DNA of 64,000 bases from Symbiodinium sp. CCMP2592 (Eukaryota; Sar; Dinophyceae; Suessiales; Symbiodiniaceae). The position numbers and the translations under genes were made by a program. The notes under the pieces were generated by a model that worked only from the letters and a program-made list of their open reading frames with translations, ran no database searches and was not told the DNA's origin. Below, in pieces: positions 1 to 11,219 of this stretch (position 1 is the first letter of the stretch; each line of letters begins with the position of its first letter). Where the stretch lies: NCBI GenBank assembly GCA_905221615.1, contig CAJNDT010001213.1, positions 999,176-1,063,175 of the forward strand, in the 5' to 3' direction.

Positions 1-232
1 CCTACTTACTAAGTTTCATGATCCTCCAAGTAGATGTATGACTACGGTTGATGATATACATCCTGCATTCCCTTAATGACCCTAGGCTACGGGAAGTATG
101 GAATATTCCTAGCTATGAGTAAGGCAGGATTTTTATCCACAACCTTAGGATCTCGACTGTTGCAACCTCAAAGCCCAACCCATAGACAAACAGCAACCCT
201 GGAACCCAAGCCCAAACTCGTGAACCCTATAC

Positions 233-333
233 GGGAGTTTCCGAAAATAGGGGGCCCTAATATGGTACCCTAAATAGTAGGATTATTATTACAAGGCACC
301 CAAAATAAGGTACCCCTAATTTCGGAAACTCCC
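233..333. repeat. Family A palindrome (GGGAGTTTCCGAAAAT)
   Basis: A 101-bp inverted-repeat element whose ends read GGGAGTTTCCGAAAAT and its complement. Other copies: 5032-5138, 5506-5607, 10389-10491, 19946-20045, 26663-26761, 30609-30711, 34986-35088, 60956-61058 and 62983-63071. It looks like a MITE. No protein is encoded. Confidence 0.85.
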
Positions 334-495
334 ATACCGAAAAAGGCCAGGGTAGGGTAGGGCAGCGTAGGCTAGGCTAGGCTAGGGTAGCCTAGGGAGC
401 CCGTGATACCAAGGTCCTCAACGCTGAACCGCCAAGAGTCTAGAGCTGAAGATACGGAGGGTTGCCTCCGGGCTGAAAGTCCAAGACCCTGAACC

Positions 496-570
496 CTCAA
501 GGTTTAGGGTTTAGGGTTTAAGGTGTAGGGTTTAGGGTTCAGGGTTTAGGGTTTGGGGCTTAAGGGAACC
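496..570. repeat. Interstitial telomere-like array
   Basis: Tandem, partly degenerate TTTAGGG heptamers. Similar arrays occur near 1,500-1,760, 6,895-6,945, 22,315-22,375, 25,684-25,760, 28,905-28,982, 29,097-29,260 and 61,718-61,770 (there as TTTAGGGG). Both orientations occur. Confidence 0.9.
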
Positions 571-1113
571 TTAACCCTTCAACCCTGAACCACAAGCTCT
601 ACGGTAAGGGCGTACCCTACAGACCCTCGGGCTGGGGACAAAGAAGAGGCTCTGCTTCAAAATAGCACGTCTAGTTCCATTGCAGGGAAACCCAGCAGAG
701 AGTCGCCAAAAAACAAATTTCAAAAAAACAAGCAATTCAAAAAGCATGCAACTTTATCGACCCGACAAGCGCTCTGAATTCAAACGCTTAGAAGGTCAGC
801 TTCCCACCGAAAAACCCTAAAAAACCCTAAACGAGCCCGTACAGCCCCCCTAAACCCTAAGAAAAGATCGAGTCTAGGCTTAAAGCTTCAGGGTCCAGAC
901 GTAATCCCCTAAACCCTAAGGCTCCCTGGTGCTTAGTAGGGAATGGGGGAATGGATCCCTATGGCAGCCCCTACCTGGACCCTAAGGAACCTGCCTTTTT
1001 AGGGCTCCCTAATATGATTTCTTTATATAAGTCCTTAAAAAGGTAGGTTACTTGGGGTTAAGGTATATAATCCCCAAATAGTCGTCTCCATAATCCATTC
1101 CCCCGTTCCCTAC

Positions 1114-1262
1114 TGCTCGGAAAGGCCCATGTGTCTTGCCGTGCATCCACAAGATATAGGATCTTGCAAAGACCGTGTAATCCGGGGTTTCTCCCGCATG
1201 GACAGGCTCTTGTGTTAGGGTGCTGTTTTGTAAAGACAACATCCAAGTGTGCTCCCTTCCAT
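1114..1262 (-). CDS. Candidate exon ending in a family G element
   Basis: The frame includes GETPDYTVFARSYILWMHGK. The GTAGGG donor is inside the terminus of a family G palindrome. A second frame upstream (1240-1340) is also open and may be the true one there. Confidence 0.45.
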
Positions 1263-1499
1263 GCAAAGTGCCGGGCACAGGTCGTTATCACGGTTTGTGC
1301 ATGGATTCTCTTCTCATCGGATGCACTGGACCTGTGCATGACTATGGCGGCTCTACACTACGGAGGCACTTGCGCACGGAAGGCGCGCAGGGTTTAGGGT
1401 TAAGGGTAGAATTTGCAGAAGATTGAAACGGCAGCATACGGCCAGGAGGACGTTTTCAGCATGTCGTGGTGTCCTGCGGCGTAGCGTCCGGCCTGAGGA

Positions 1500-1760
1500 C
1501 CAGACCCTACACCCCTCAACCCCAAGCCTCCCTAAACCCCACTCCCTAAACCCCAAGCCTCCCTAAACCCACGCGAAACCCCACGCCCTAAATCCCAAGC
1601 CCTAAACCCCAAGCCCCGAACCCCAAGCCCAAAACCCTAAGCCCAAAACCCTAAGCCCAAAACCCAAAGCCCAAAACCCTAAGCACTAAGACCCAATCCC
1701 TCAACCCTAAAACCCAAGCCCCAAATCCTCAAGGCCCAAAACCCTGAAGTAGGACGGCCT
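1500..1760. repeat. Long degenerate CCCTAAACCC-AAGCC array
   Basis: About 260 bp made of CCCTAAA-like and CCCAAGC-like variants. No coding potential is seen. Confidence 0.85.
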
Positions 1761-1964
1761 AGGAACCCAGAGAGCCCGATACCCTTTAATTAAGGAATAT
1801 GGCTTAAATTCTATAGGGCTTCATACTATGATTTAAGCTACCTTCCTTAATTCCCTTGTAGAACCCCTATAGATCCCTTTAAGGAACCCTTCAAAGAACC
1901 CCTAGGCCTTAGGCTATATTCCATCATTAAGGGGTATTGGGCTCTCTGGGAAACTTTGGGATGG

Positions 1965-2043
1965 AGCGGGCCCCGAGCGCCTGAATGGTCACTGCGCGTG
2001 GCCCAGGTGGCTCATTAGCTGCAGGCTCTGCCGTTGGAGCCTT
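1965..2043 (-). CDS. Candidate exon
   Basis: The frame includes KAPTAEPAANEPPGPRAVTI after a CCCAG acceptor. It sits next to a family B palindrome. Confidence 0.5.
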
Positions 2044-2385
2044 CTGGGGGCCCCCTTAGAGGGTTTTATAAGGGTTCCTTTAAAGGGGCTACTGTAGTTT
2101 AGGGTTTTCTGGTTTAATGAGGGTTGAGGGTTTAGGGTCGAGGGTTTAGGGACTTAGGGTTACCACCATCATTGTCGGAGCCTTCTGGTACTGTAGGGGC
2201 CTTAATAATTACAATAGGGTTCCCTTTAAAGGGGTCCTTTAAAGGGCTACTATAAGGGATCTATCAGAGGGTTCTATTATATAAGGGCTTCAATAACTAG
2301 AATAGGGTCTTGGGGTTTCTTATACCATCATGATAATAAGGATCCCCCAAAAGTATGGGTAGTTGTTTAAGCCCCTAGAGTACGT

Positions 2386-2693
<308 letters not shown>

Positions 2694-2869
2694 GAAAGAA
2701 TTGGGCGGGTTACCCTACAGATAAAAGTTCTGTGATTAGAGGTTGAGGGTTGACCGGCTGTTGGGATTTAGGGTTTACGGGTTAACGGTTGTGCGGTTTA
2801 GATACCCTAAACCTCCAACCCTAAAGCCATGTTTTTAAGGCTCTCTCTCACGACCAATTAAAGTTTGGC

Positions 2870-3100
2870 TTCTGGAGCTTCAAAAACTGGGTCTGGGTGC
2901 CGAAATCGTTTTGACGGCAACATTTTAACCGAAACGTTCCGAGCGAAACGTGTTTCCCTTTGGAACTATAGAAAATTGTTGAGGGTTTGGGTGCCAATAA
3001 GTTTTGACCGAAATCTTTTGCCTTTTGGAAGTATAGAAATTGTTAAGCGGTTGGATGCCAATCAGATTTGACCGAAACGTGTTGACCGATTTTTTTGACA
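2870..3100. repeat. Divergent tandem repeat with TTTTGACCGAAA core
   Basis: Three diverged copies of about 75 bp share GGGTGCCAATAAG, TTTTGACCGAAA and TTTGGAAGTATAGAAA. No protein function is suggested. Confidence 0.6.
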
Positions 3101-3164
3101 GGGCTTTCCTGTTAAAACCTGCTTCTGAATTTGGGCTGGGAGTGAGGCCTTGGGGCTGGATGCT

Positions 3165-3287
3165 TGCTTAGAGGATATGGGACTTAGTAAGTAGGGTTAT
3201 AAGTACCTTAATTACGGTTATAAGTAGATATAAGTATAGTTACCTTACTTATAACCCTACTTACTAAGTCCCCTGATCCTCCAAGTG
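3165..3287. repeat. Family C palindrome (CTTGGAGGATCATGGGACTT)
   Basis: About 120 bp, with ends TACTTGGAGGATCAKGGGAC and the complement, and inner ACTTAGTAAGTAGGG. Other copies: 4936-5031 (cut), 5826-6026, 7860-7941 (cut), 8092-8341 (expanded), 11984-12108, 12306-12393 (cut), 27681-27799, 28597-28720, 34679-34920 (with nested J) and 40942-40974 plus 60534-60606 (split by the retrotransposon). TA may be the target duplication. Confidence 0.85.
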
Positions 3288-3537
3288 GGAGGCCATGGAG
3301 TGCTCGGTGCCGGGGCGGGGCTGGGCGCTGGGGGGCTGGCTGGGGCCGGTTGTTGGGGGCGGGCCTCGACGGTTTAGTGGGTTCAGGATGAACAAAGACA
3401 CGCAATTTCTATTTGTTTCGCTCTTGAGGGTTTAGGGGTAGGGTTTATTTAGGTTTCAGGGCTAGGGTTTTTTAATTAAGGGTTGAGGGCTTAGGATTTT
3501 CCATAACCCTTTGAAGATGATTCCTCTCAACCGTTCA

Positions 3538-3645
3538 GGACGCGGAACCTCGGAAGTGGGCGGCGGTGGTTCGGTTGCAGCCGCTTCGCCCATCGGCTGC
3601 GCGTTGGCGTCGCCAGGAATTTCCGCCGATGTCTCGCCCTGGGGC
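3538..3645 (-). CDS. Candidate exon, Pro/Ala-rich
   Basis: The frame includes GETSAEIPGDANAQPMGEAA followed by a proline run. Telomere-like sequence flanks it. Boundaries are approximate. Confidence 0.5.
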
Positions 3646-4238
3646 TTAGGTTCTAGGGTTTAGGGTTTGGGGTTTCTGTTTAATGGGTTTAGGGTTCAGG
3701 GTTCAGAGCTTAAGGTTTTTTCAAACGCTTCAGGGTTTTTCTAAATGAGTTTAGAGTGAAGTGTTTAGCTTAAGGGCCGGGTTGAGGCCTGCGCTGGATT
3801 GGACAACGAGAATAGCACCCGGGATCTTGCTTCGGGCTTGGCGACCAAGAGGACTTAGGAAGTTGCAGCGGTGCCTTTTGTAGTTTACGGCGTGGTTTCG
3901 CAATTGAGGGCTTCGCTTGAATTTCGGCTGAGGTGACGGGGCAGCAGACAGGGCAGGCACTTTTGCTGGTTGGAGGGGCCTGCGGCTGGGCCTTTGACTG
4001 CAGTGATGGAAAGGTAACGAAGCCAGAAGAAGGCATTTGGGGCTCAGAAGGGTATGGGTATAGGGTGTCCTCAACACCAAGGCAGCAACACGAAAGCCCC
4101 AACCCGAAACCCTGGTAAGGTCCCGAACCCAAACACGTGCGCATTGAAATTTAAATAGCCCATCCCAAACCTCTAAACGTCTTGAAGCCACAACCACAAA
4201 ACCCCTAACTTCTAACCCCCTACACCCGCATCCTCAAC

Positions 4239-4278
4239 GCAAAAATGCCTGGCGCTGGCGTTTCTTCTCAAGTGCCGC
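4239..4278 (-). CDS. Candidate short exon
   Basis: The frame reads AALEKKRQRQAFL between a AGGCAG acceptor and a GTTGAG donor. Confidence 0.4.
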
Positions 4279-4299
4279 CTGCCTGGCGGATAGATATGG

Positions 4300-4385
4300 G
4301 GCCTTAACAATCAGAATAGGGTTTTGGGGCCCATTATACTATAATTATTGTGAGGAATCCACAGAACAGTATAGTATAGGTAATT
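4300..4385. repeat. Family D element (GGGGCCTTAATAATTAGAAT)
   Basis: Contains TAGGGTTTTGGGGCCCATTATACTATAATTAT-type sequence. Related copies: about 2190-2350, 23461-23575, 30735-30815, 37010-37100, 37478-37575 and 39520-39615. Confidence 0.65.
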
Positions 4386-4494
4386 CCCAGAGCCTCCAAA
4401 ACCCCTTAACTAAGGAATCTACCTTAAATTGGAATAGGACCCCTTATATGATTTAAGGTATATTCCTTAATTAAGGGGTTTTGGAGGCTCTGGG
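4386..4494. repeat. Family B palindrome (CCCAGAGACTCCAATATCCC)
   Basis: Ends are CCCAGAGnCTCCAAnA and the complement, with TTAATTAAGG inner arms. Other clear copies: 6377-6485, 6508-6616, 11108-11219, 21532-21641, 25195-25296, 26488-26603 and 32361-32469. Degenerate or expanded copies: 1761-1952, 10688-10938, 23228-23406, 25846-26020, 31683-31796, 34059-34246, 35219-35410, 35649-35755 and 40275-40455. Confidence 0.85.
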
Positions 4495-5031
4495 TTATTG
4501 AGGGCCCTAGAGTCGCTAAGGGCGCCGGCGCTCTTACGTAGGGTTTGGGATTGGGCGTTTACGGCTTCAGGTTGAAAAAAGCTGGTTGCAGCAACGATAA
4601 CCACGGGAACGCTGGTAACAGTGAAACCAGCATTGGTAAGAAGAAGGGCAGGGAGAGCGGCAATAACCACTGAGACAGCAGCGATGGTAGTAAAAAGAAC
4701 TGAAAGGGGAATGATAACAACAAGATTTACGACAACAACGATGAGAACAGCATCGCCAAAAACAGTGCTGCTGCTACCAAACATACTGACCCTTGTCATG
4801 ACAAAAAGATGACACTCGCAAAAATGATACTGCTAACAGCACCAATACCGGCGATGAATGGCGATGATTAGGGACTTTGGTTATTATGGATCGGGCCTAC
4901 AGTCTCTCATTAAGAACCCGCCCAGGATTCCTTCCTTAGAGGTTCATGGGACTTGATAAGTAGGGCCATAAGTATCTAAATGAAGGTCTGCACTAGATAC
5001 AACTGTAGTTACCTTACGTTTGACCCTACTT

Positions 5032-5138
5032 GGAGTTTCCGAAAATAGGGGGCCCCAAATATAGCACCCTAAAATAGTAGGATCCTTGTTATAAGGACCC
5101 CGAAATAAGGTACGTACCCCTAATCTTCGGAAACTCCC
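5032..5138. repeat. Family A palindrome nested in family C
   Basis: This copy begins exactly where a family C element (4936-5031) loses its right end, so A entered C. Confidence 0.7.
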
Positions 5139-5236
5139 TAAACCCTAAACCCTAAACCCTATAGATCCCTTATCGTACCTTTATAGTAACCCTTTAAAGG
5201 AACCCTAAGGTACCCCTAATCTTCGGACACTGCCAC

Positions 5237-5302
5237 TTGCTTCTCGAGGATGCCGCAATACACTTCTGTCAAGCTGGGGCCCACCAACCCAGGGCCGAAA
5301 GA
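5237..5302 (-). CDS. Candidate exon next to a family E element
   Basis: The frame includes FRPWVGGPQLDRSVLRHPRE. The acceptor AACGCAG follows a pyrimidine tract given by the arm of the family E palindrome. The donor is GTGGCA. Confidence 0.5.
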
Positions 5303-5313
5303 CTGCGTTGATC

Positions 5314-5440
5314 AAAGGGGAAAAGGAGGGACCCTTAATGGGGACCCCTACCCTATAATGGGCTATATAATGGGTATATAATAGCTACACTAAGGGTATA
5401 TACCTAGGGGTCCTTATTAAGGGTCCCTCTTTTTACCCTT
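5314..5440. repeat. Family E palindrome (AAAGGGGAAAAGGAGGGACC)
   Basis: About 127 bp, with arms containing GGGACCCTTAATGGGGACCC. A second, very similar copy is at 23617-23739. Confidence 0.85.
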
Positions 5441-5689
5441 GGAGTTGGGCAGTTCTCTATAACAGGGTCCCGCTTGGAGCCTTTCATGAGTGTGCCGTAC
5501 TATTTGGGAGTTTCTGAAAACAAGGCGAACCCTGATATACTATCCATTGCAGGATTGATGTTAGTAGGATCCTGAAATAAGGTACCCCTAAATTTTCGAA
5601 GACTCCCATTTGGGGTTAAAGCCTCATCCCTGCGATCTGCTTTTCTTGACTCCCACACACCTACAATAAACCCGGAATAAGCCCTCCTG

Positions 5690-5800
5690 CAACACAAACC
5701 CCCCAGAGCCGTGTAGACCTCTCGCCTGCTCCGTTCCAGCCTTTGGCGCTGCTCCGCAGACACCTCTGCAGCTCTCTTGATTGCAGCTTCTCAAACTTGG
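5690..5800 (-). CDS. Candidate exon, charged helix
   Basis: The frame includes AAIKRAAEVSAEQRQRLERS. A second frame across part of the island is also open, so this is moderate. Confidence 0.45.
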
Positions 5801-6293
5801 CATTTTGAACTTGGAGCTTACTTAGAGCTTCGGGGAAGTAGTAAGTAGGGTCAGACATGAGGTAACTGTAGTTATATCTACTAATTATCCTAATGACGGT
5901 ACTTACAAACAATAGTTGTTTCACAGAGGTATAAGTATCCTATCCCCAATTAGGATCCGTTTTAAGGTGCTTACAACTCTACTTACAACGCAATTTGCTA
6001 TGTCCCCTGAACCTCTCAGCAGGGTTTGGACTGTCCCCGTGTGAGCTTCGGGCGATGCTACATTGGAACGTCACCAAAAGGGACCTTAAAGGTTCGAAGA
6101 GGGTTTTAGGGGAGTTTGGAGCTGTCTATGTCTGAGTCTTGAAAAGGATAAAAGCCATCTGAAAGGCTTGAATAGAGTTTTGGAGGAGTTTGGGGTTGTT
6201 CCTGTTTCGAAAGGATAACAGGCGAAAAAAAAACAAAAACAAAAACTTCCCCTAAACCCTACACCCTAGACCCTAGACCCTTAACCCTAATTC

Positions 6294-6370
6294 CGACCCC
6301 TGCATCGATTGTTTTTGGGGTGTGAGGCTCGATCCTCATGCTGCGAAGGCCGTGGGTTCATGGCTTTTGG
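6294..6370 (-). CDS. Candidate exon
   Basis: The frame includes AMNPRPSQHEDRASHPKNNR. It lies directly beside a family B palindrome. Boundaries are approximate. Confidence 0.45.
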
Positions 6371-6741
6371 GGCATTCCCAGAGACTCCAATATCCCTTAA
6401 TTAAGGAATATTCCATAAATCATATTAGGGATCCTATTAAAATTTACGGCATATTCCTTAATTAAAGGCTATTGGAGTCTCTGGGTTGGCCCTGAGCCCT
6501 GGAACTACCCAGAGAGCCCAACACCCCTTAACTAAGGAATGTAGCTTAAATCCTAATATGAAGCCCTATATAGTTTGAGCCATATTCCTTAATTAAGGGC
6601 TATTGGGTTCTCTGGGTATGCATCTCTCCGCAAGGAGCCATAGCCCTGTACTCAGTACTGAAGTTAGAAACTTCCGCTCAACGCAATCTCTACCCTAAGC
6701 CCTAAACCCCTGAACCCCTAAACCCTCAAACCTCAAGCCAC

Positions 6742-6845
6742 GGCCTGCCCAGCAGCGACTGCGGAGCTGAGAGGTGCCACGGCTTTGATCTGCTTCAGGA
6801 GGTTGCCGAAGTCCAAGGCGCTCCATCTTGGGACCGGCCTTCTCG
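6742..6845 (-). CDS. Candidate exon
   Basis: The frame includes LDFGNLLKQIKAVAPLSSAV and ends at a GTGGCT donor. The start is approximate. Confidence 0.55.
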
Positions 6846-7024
6846 TTGCTCTCTATAAGGGTTTAGGGTTTAAAGTTTTTTTTTTCTTTTTTTAAGTTTA
6901 GGGTTTAGGGTTTAGGGTTTAGAGTTTAGGGTTAGGGGACTCCAATATCCCTTTTTTAAGGAATATACCCAGGGTTCCTTTAAAGGGTTCCAAGAAGGGA
7001 TCTATTTGGTTTAGGGTTTAGGGA

Positions 7025-7661
7025 CTCCAATATCCCAAAATTAAGGAATATTCCTTAGCATATATGCTCTCGGGTCCCGGGCCGCCCCCCCCCCCCCCCT
7101 GGTATCCCCCCCCCCCTCCCCCCAACCCCCTGCTGCCCTGCTGCTGCACGCCCACCCGCCCTGCCCGCCCCGCCGCCCCCGGCCCGCACCTTGCCTGCCC
7201 CTTGACCTTGTGCGCGGATCGGGAGTGTCGCACTATGCCCTGCCGTGTGCGGAAAGCGGCATCTGACGTGAATTGCAATGATGAATTATGAGGGTTGTAT
7301 TGCGATGGTGATGGTGGCAGATCTTCTTTTGAAGGTATCAATGATGAACATGACGACGACAAGGATGATGTTGAGCATGGTATGATCGTCGACTCATGTC
7401 CCGGTCTAGAGCAGCACAACATCATGAGCAGTATAACCGGTGCCACAACAAGAGGGAAGACAAGGAGTAACACATAAGAACGTCGTGGCAAAAAGAGTAC
7501 CACCACAGGCCCCACACCACAGGGGGGGCGGGGGGGAAGGGGGGAGGATACCATGGGGTGGGGGGGGAGGGGGGGTGTGGCAGCCCTGCATCATAAATAT
7601 AATAGGATCCCTAACATGGTTTAAAGAATATTCTTTGATTAAGGGATATTGGAGTCTCTGG
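7025..7661. repeat. Family B palindrome split by a C-tract/G-tract insertion
   Basis: The two arms of one family B element (7025-7064 and about 7586-7661) are separated by about 520 bp. The insert begins with long C runs and ends with long G runs sharing CCTGGTATCC in inverted form. The unique centre has a minus-strand open frame but no recognised product. Confidence 0.6.
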
Positions 7662-7701
7662 GTGCTCTGGGTCTAGGAGGGGGACTAGGACTCGGAGTAG
7701 G

Positions 7702-7727
7702 AGCAGCAGCAGCAGCAGCAGCAGCAG
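7702..7727. repeat. (GCA)n microsatellite
   Basis: About eight GCA triplets in an otherwise repeat-rich stretch. Confidence 0.8.
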
Positions 7728-8011
7728 TACTAGTAGTATTTAATTTGTAGTACAATTCTTACCAGCAGTGTCATAACGAGTACTGCCACGAGAACTGGCG
7801 AAGCCCACTTTTCGTTCGAGTTTTATGGCTCCCTGCGCAAACGTATACCCTAAACAAGTACCTTAACCGGGAATACAAGTAGATATAACTATAATTACCT
7901 TACTTATAACCCTACTTACTAAGTCCCCTGATCCTCCAAGTAAACCTTACGTCAACCCTAAACCCTAAACCCTAAACCCAAACCCTAAAGCCTAAACCTT
8001 ACGTCATCCCG

Positions 8012-8081
8012 CTCGTGTCCTTTCCAGCTGCTCGATCTTGATCGCAGCCTCCTCCACGCAGAAGTTGCACCAAAAGCCTCG
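8012..8081 (-). CDS. Candidate exon with CxxC
   Basis: The best frame includes GFWCNFCVEEAAIKIEQLER after a CCATAG acceptor. Its phase does not match the GTTATT donor of the previous exon, so a boundary is wrong or an exon is missing. Confidence 0.45.
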
Positions 8082-8346
8082 CTATGGTAGAGGATCAGGG
8101 GACTTAGCCAGTAGGGTTCCCTTATGGGTTCCTTGGAGGGTTCTATAAGGGTTCTTTTTAGGGGTTTAGGGTTTAGGGGACTAAGTAAATAGAGGATCAG
8201 GGGACTAGTAAGCAGGGTTCCTTTAAGGGTTCCTTGAAGGGTTCCTTTTAGTGGTTCAGGGTTTAGGGGACTTAGTAAGCAGGGCTGTAGGTAAGGTAAC
8301 CCTAGATGTATCGACTTAGAACCACCAAGATCCTCCAAGCAATAAC

Positions 8347-8452
8347 CGGCACGGTCGCCTGAAGCGAAGGCCACACCGTGCATCCAAGCCGGTAGCTGGG
8401 TCTTGTCGTCCACGAGGCAGGCAACGAATGCGCCCCACCAGGCATCGACAGC
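8347..8452 (-). CDS. Candidate exon
   Basis: The frame includes DAWWGAFVACLVDDKTQLPA. The acceptor is CTGAGAG. The donor is GTTATT just before the terminus of a family C element. Confidence 0.6.
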
Positions 8453-8539
8453 CTCTCAGGTTTCCAAAGGGCTCTTTAACTGGTTTCTTCAAGCCGGTCT
8501 ACTAGAGTCTAATTTGTGCGGCAAACTACACAGGTGTAA

Positions 8540-8758
8540 TTAAATATTCAGGCTTCCATATTCGGGTGTTCGTGCCTTCTTCATCTCTGGCCACATGCTC
8601 AAGATGCGTCCGAGCTCTGCCCCAGCCACGGCCAGATGAATGCAGGCCGGATGCTCGGCATCCAGCAGCCGAAGGGGCCGCTTGATGTGAAAGCCGCTTT
8701 TGAGAAAGCCCACATCTTGCAGCTTCTTGAAGGAGAGCTGCTCATGACGCATCGTCTC
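8540..8758 (-). CDS. Candidate long exon, possibly the last one of a gene
   Basis: This is the longest island frame seen. It includes SFKKLQDVGFLKSGFHIKRP and IHLAVAGAELGRILSMWPEM. The acceptor is GCCCAG in phase 0 after the 135-bp intron 8759-8893. The frame runs to a TAA at 8540-8542, which may be a real end or lie beyond an unrecognised donor. Confidence 0.65.
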   Translation of the reverse strand, partial: ETMRHEQLSFKKLQDVGFLKSGFHIKRPLRLLDAEHPACIHLAVAGAELGRILSMWPEMKKARTPEYGSLNI

Positions 8759-8893
8759 CTGGGCTTTGAAGCAACCAGGGAAAATAAAGGATAAAACTTT
8801 TGTAATGGTTCCTTCTAAGTATAACAGGTCCCAGAAAAAGCCGTAAAGTACGGTACTCCAAAGCCCAGTATCATGAATCACCGCAGAAAAAAC

Positions 8894-8977
8894 TTCCAGC
8901 AGATCATCTGGAGCGCGATGGGGCGACCGTGCGGTGGTGAGAAGCCGCACGAGAAGCGAGGTGAGCGCATACCTAGG
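8894..8977 (-). CDS. Candidate exon, phase 0 to 0
   Basis: The frame includes LTSLLVRLLTTARSPHRAPD. With acceptor CTGAACAG and donor GTTTTT it is exactly 28 codons and fits both neighbours. Confidence 0.65.
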
Positions 8978-9078
8978 CTGTTCAGAAACCCTAAACCCTA
9001 AACCCAGAAACCCTAAACCGTAAAACCAGAAACCCTAAACCCTAAACTACCCAGAAACCTGAAAGTAAAAAAGTGTAC

Positions 9079-9154
9079 CACTGAAGAGCCTGCATACTGC
9101 CCGACCATCTGCCCCAGGACCTTGCCTCGCTCCCTCATGCCAGTATAAGCCCAC
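9079..9154 (-). CDS. Candidate exon
   Basis: The frame reads WAYTGMRERGKVLGQMVGQY and ends at a GTACAC donor in phase 0. The start is either 9154 (CCCAG acceptor) or about 9162. Confidence 0.6.
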
Positions 9155-9306
9155 CTGGGTGCTCTTTTAAGGGATGCAATTCAAGTTTCTACAATACGGA
9201 AACCACATAATCTAATGTAGATCCCATTATGATAACTGATAACTGTAACCTAAAGCACAGGTACTTGCGATCCCCATTATGGTAACTTTAAATTATATTC
9301 CTTAAC

Positions 9307-9427
9307 AAGAGCCCAGCCACAGCCACACGTGGTCTTTCAGCTTCGGGTCATGAGCTTGCTTTTGAAGATCCTTCGCCTCTATCGATTTTGCGATTGTCTC
9401 GGCTGCGCTGCGATTGGCCTCAGTGCA
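9307..9427 (-). CDS. Candidate exon, helical
   Basis: The frame includes AAETIAKSIEAKDLQKQAHD and ends KDHVWLWLG. The acceptor is CTAACAG and the donor GTTAAG. It joins in phase to the next exon if that starts at AAAGAG/CA (about 9162). Confidence 0.65.
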
Positions 9428-9719
9428 CTGTTAGGAATAAAAAAACGGGATGACATCAAGGTATCATGGACAGTCTTATATTTGCCTGTATGGTGCTTTT
9501 CATAAAAAGCACTCGGAATCCTAAACCCGAAAACCGCAAACCCACCCGTGCACAACCATTAAAGAACCCAGCAAGAATCCTTTACGGCACCTTCGACATA
9601 AAACATAAAGATCGAAGACCCTGTAAAATCTTGATAACCCTATACAACCCCATTTAAAAATGCAAAAACTTGTAAGTACTAAACAACCGTAAAAACCCTC
9701 CGTAAGAACCCAGTAAAAC

Positions 9720-9830
9720 GCTGCTCTAAGCCTTCGGCCACGCGGTCAAAGAGTTCGGCCAAGCGATGCGGAGGCGGAGGTTCAGAGGCCAATGCACCAG
9801 GGTTCGAGGTAGCAGAGGATGAGGAGCAAC
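9720..9830 (-). CDS. Candidate exon
   Basis: The frame includes SNPGALASEPPPPHRLAELF between a GGGAG acceptor and a GTTTTA donor. Confidence 0.6.
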
Positions 9831-10583
9831 CTCCCCAGAGAGCCCAATACCCCTTAATTTAGGCATATGGCTTAAAATATATAGGGCTTCATATTATGAT
9901 TTAAGCTATATTTCAGGGTTCCTGTAAGAACTCTATAATGGCTCCTTTAAGGTATCTATAAGGGTTTTGATGATGGTTCTATAGGGCTCTAAAGGATTAG
10001 GAGGCTTAGTAAATAGGGTTGCAGGTACCTGATTTAGGGTTAAAAGTACACACAACTCTTGTTACCTTACTTGGGGCACCAGGGTTCAACGGGATGAACC
10101 TCAGGGGGTCTAGGGTTTAGGGTTTCTGGGTCTAGGGCTCATGGGCTTGGGGTTTAGGCTTCAGGGTTTAGGGTTTATTGTTTAGACTTTTGGGATTGGG
10201 GCATAGCTGGTAGGATTCAAGAGTTTAGGTTGCGACACAAACCTCTGACTGCGATCATGTCCTCGAGTCATCCCCATATGTGCAAAATTCTTATGTTTGC
10301 TGTAGCATCCCAGAGGCACTGCCGGCGGACTTAAACCTAAACCTTAAACCCCAAAGCCCAAACCCTCACAAGGTGGGAAGTAGAATTTGAGAGTTTCCGA
10401 ACGTAGGGGACCCTAATTGCAGTACCCTGAATAGTCGGATCCTTATTATAAGGACCGCAAAATAAGGTACCCCCTAACTTTTCGGAAACTCTAAACCCTA
10501 AACCCTTTATAGAACCCTTATAGATCCCTTTACAGGAACCCCTATAGATCCCTTTAAAGGAACCCTAAGGTACCCCCTAACTC

Positions 10584-10670
10584 CATTTCGCCAACGAGGC
10601 CTTGCCGTGGGGCTTGAACCTGCGTCTCCTGGCCGAGCAAGGCGCGAAACGGATCCGCTGCCCGGCTGAC
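10584..10670 (-). CDS. Candidate exon, Arg-rich
   Basis: The frame includes RSAGQRIRFAPCSARRRRFK after a GCAAAG acceptor. The island also superficially resembles a tRNA T-arm, which I rejected. Confidence 0.45.
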
Positions 10671-11107
10671 CTTTGCAAAGGGTGTCCCCAAAGAGTCCAC
10701 TATCCCTTAATTAAGGAATATTCCTTAAATCTCATTAGGGGTCCTAGCATAATTTAAGGAATAGTCTTTTTAGATCATATTAGGGATCCTACCAGAATTT
10801 AAGGAACATTCTTTAGATCCTATCAGGAATCCTACCATAATTCAAGGAACATTCTGAATATTCTTTAGACCATGTTAGGGATCCTACCATAGTTTTGAGG
10901 AAGATTCCTCAATTAACGGATATTGGAGTCCCCGAAACCCTAAACCCTATAGATCCCTTATACATTCCTTAAAGGAACCCTTATAGATGCCTTTAAAGGA
11001 AGCCCGTTTCCTCTGTATGACCCAGAGTTTTGGACTTCAAGTTTCGGGCCTGGGGCTCCCCGTCGAATCGGCCTGGGGTACCGACCCAGAGATCCCAAAA
11101 CCCCTTA

Positions 11108-11219
11108 CCCAGAGACTCCAACATCCCTTAATTAAGGAGAATACTTTAAATTATGATAGGATCCCTAATATGGTTTACGGAATATTCATTATTAATTAAG
11201 GAATATTGGAGTCTCTGGG
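11108..11219. repeat. Family B palindrome, well preserved
   Basis: A 112-bp copy with ends CCCAGAGACTCCAA and the complement. Confidence 0.85.

Noticed and set aside
233..333. Regularly recurring 100-bp palindromes as a CRISPR-like array
   Set aside because: They are dispersed inverted repeats at irregular distances, without constant spacers or cas genes.
4467..4799. 110-codon hydrophobic minus-strand frame
   Set aside because: Its Val/Ile richness comes from an AAC/GAT-like simple repeat, and it runs into a palindrome.
10590..10680. tRNA-like T-arm (GGTTCAAGCCC on the minus strand)
   Set aside because: The T stem does not pair and no anticodon arm or acceptor stem can be drawn. The island reads better as an exon.
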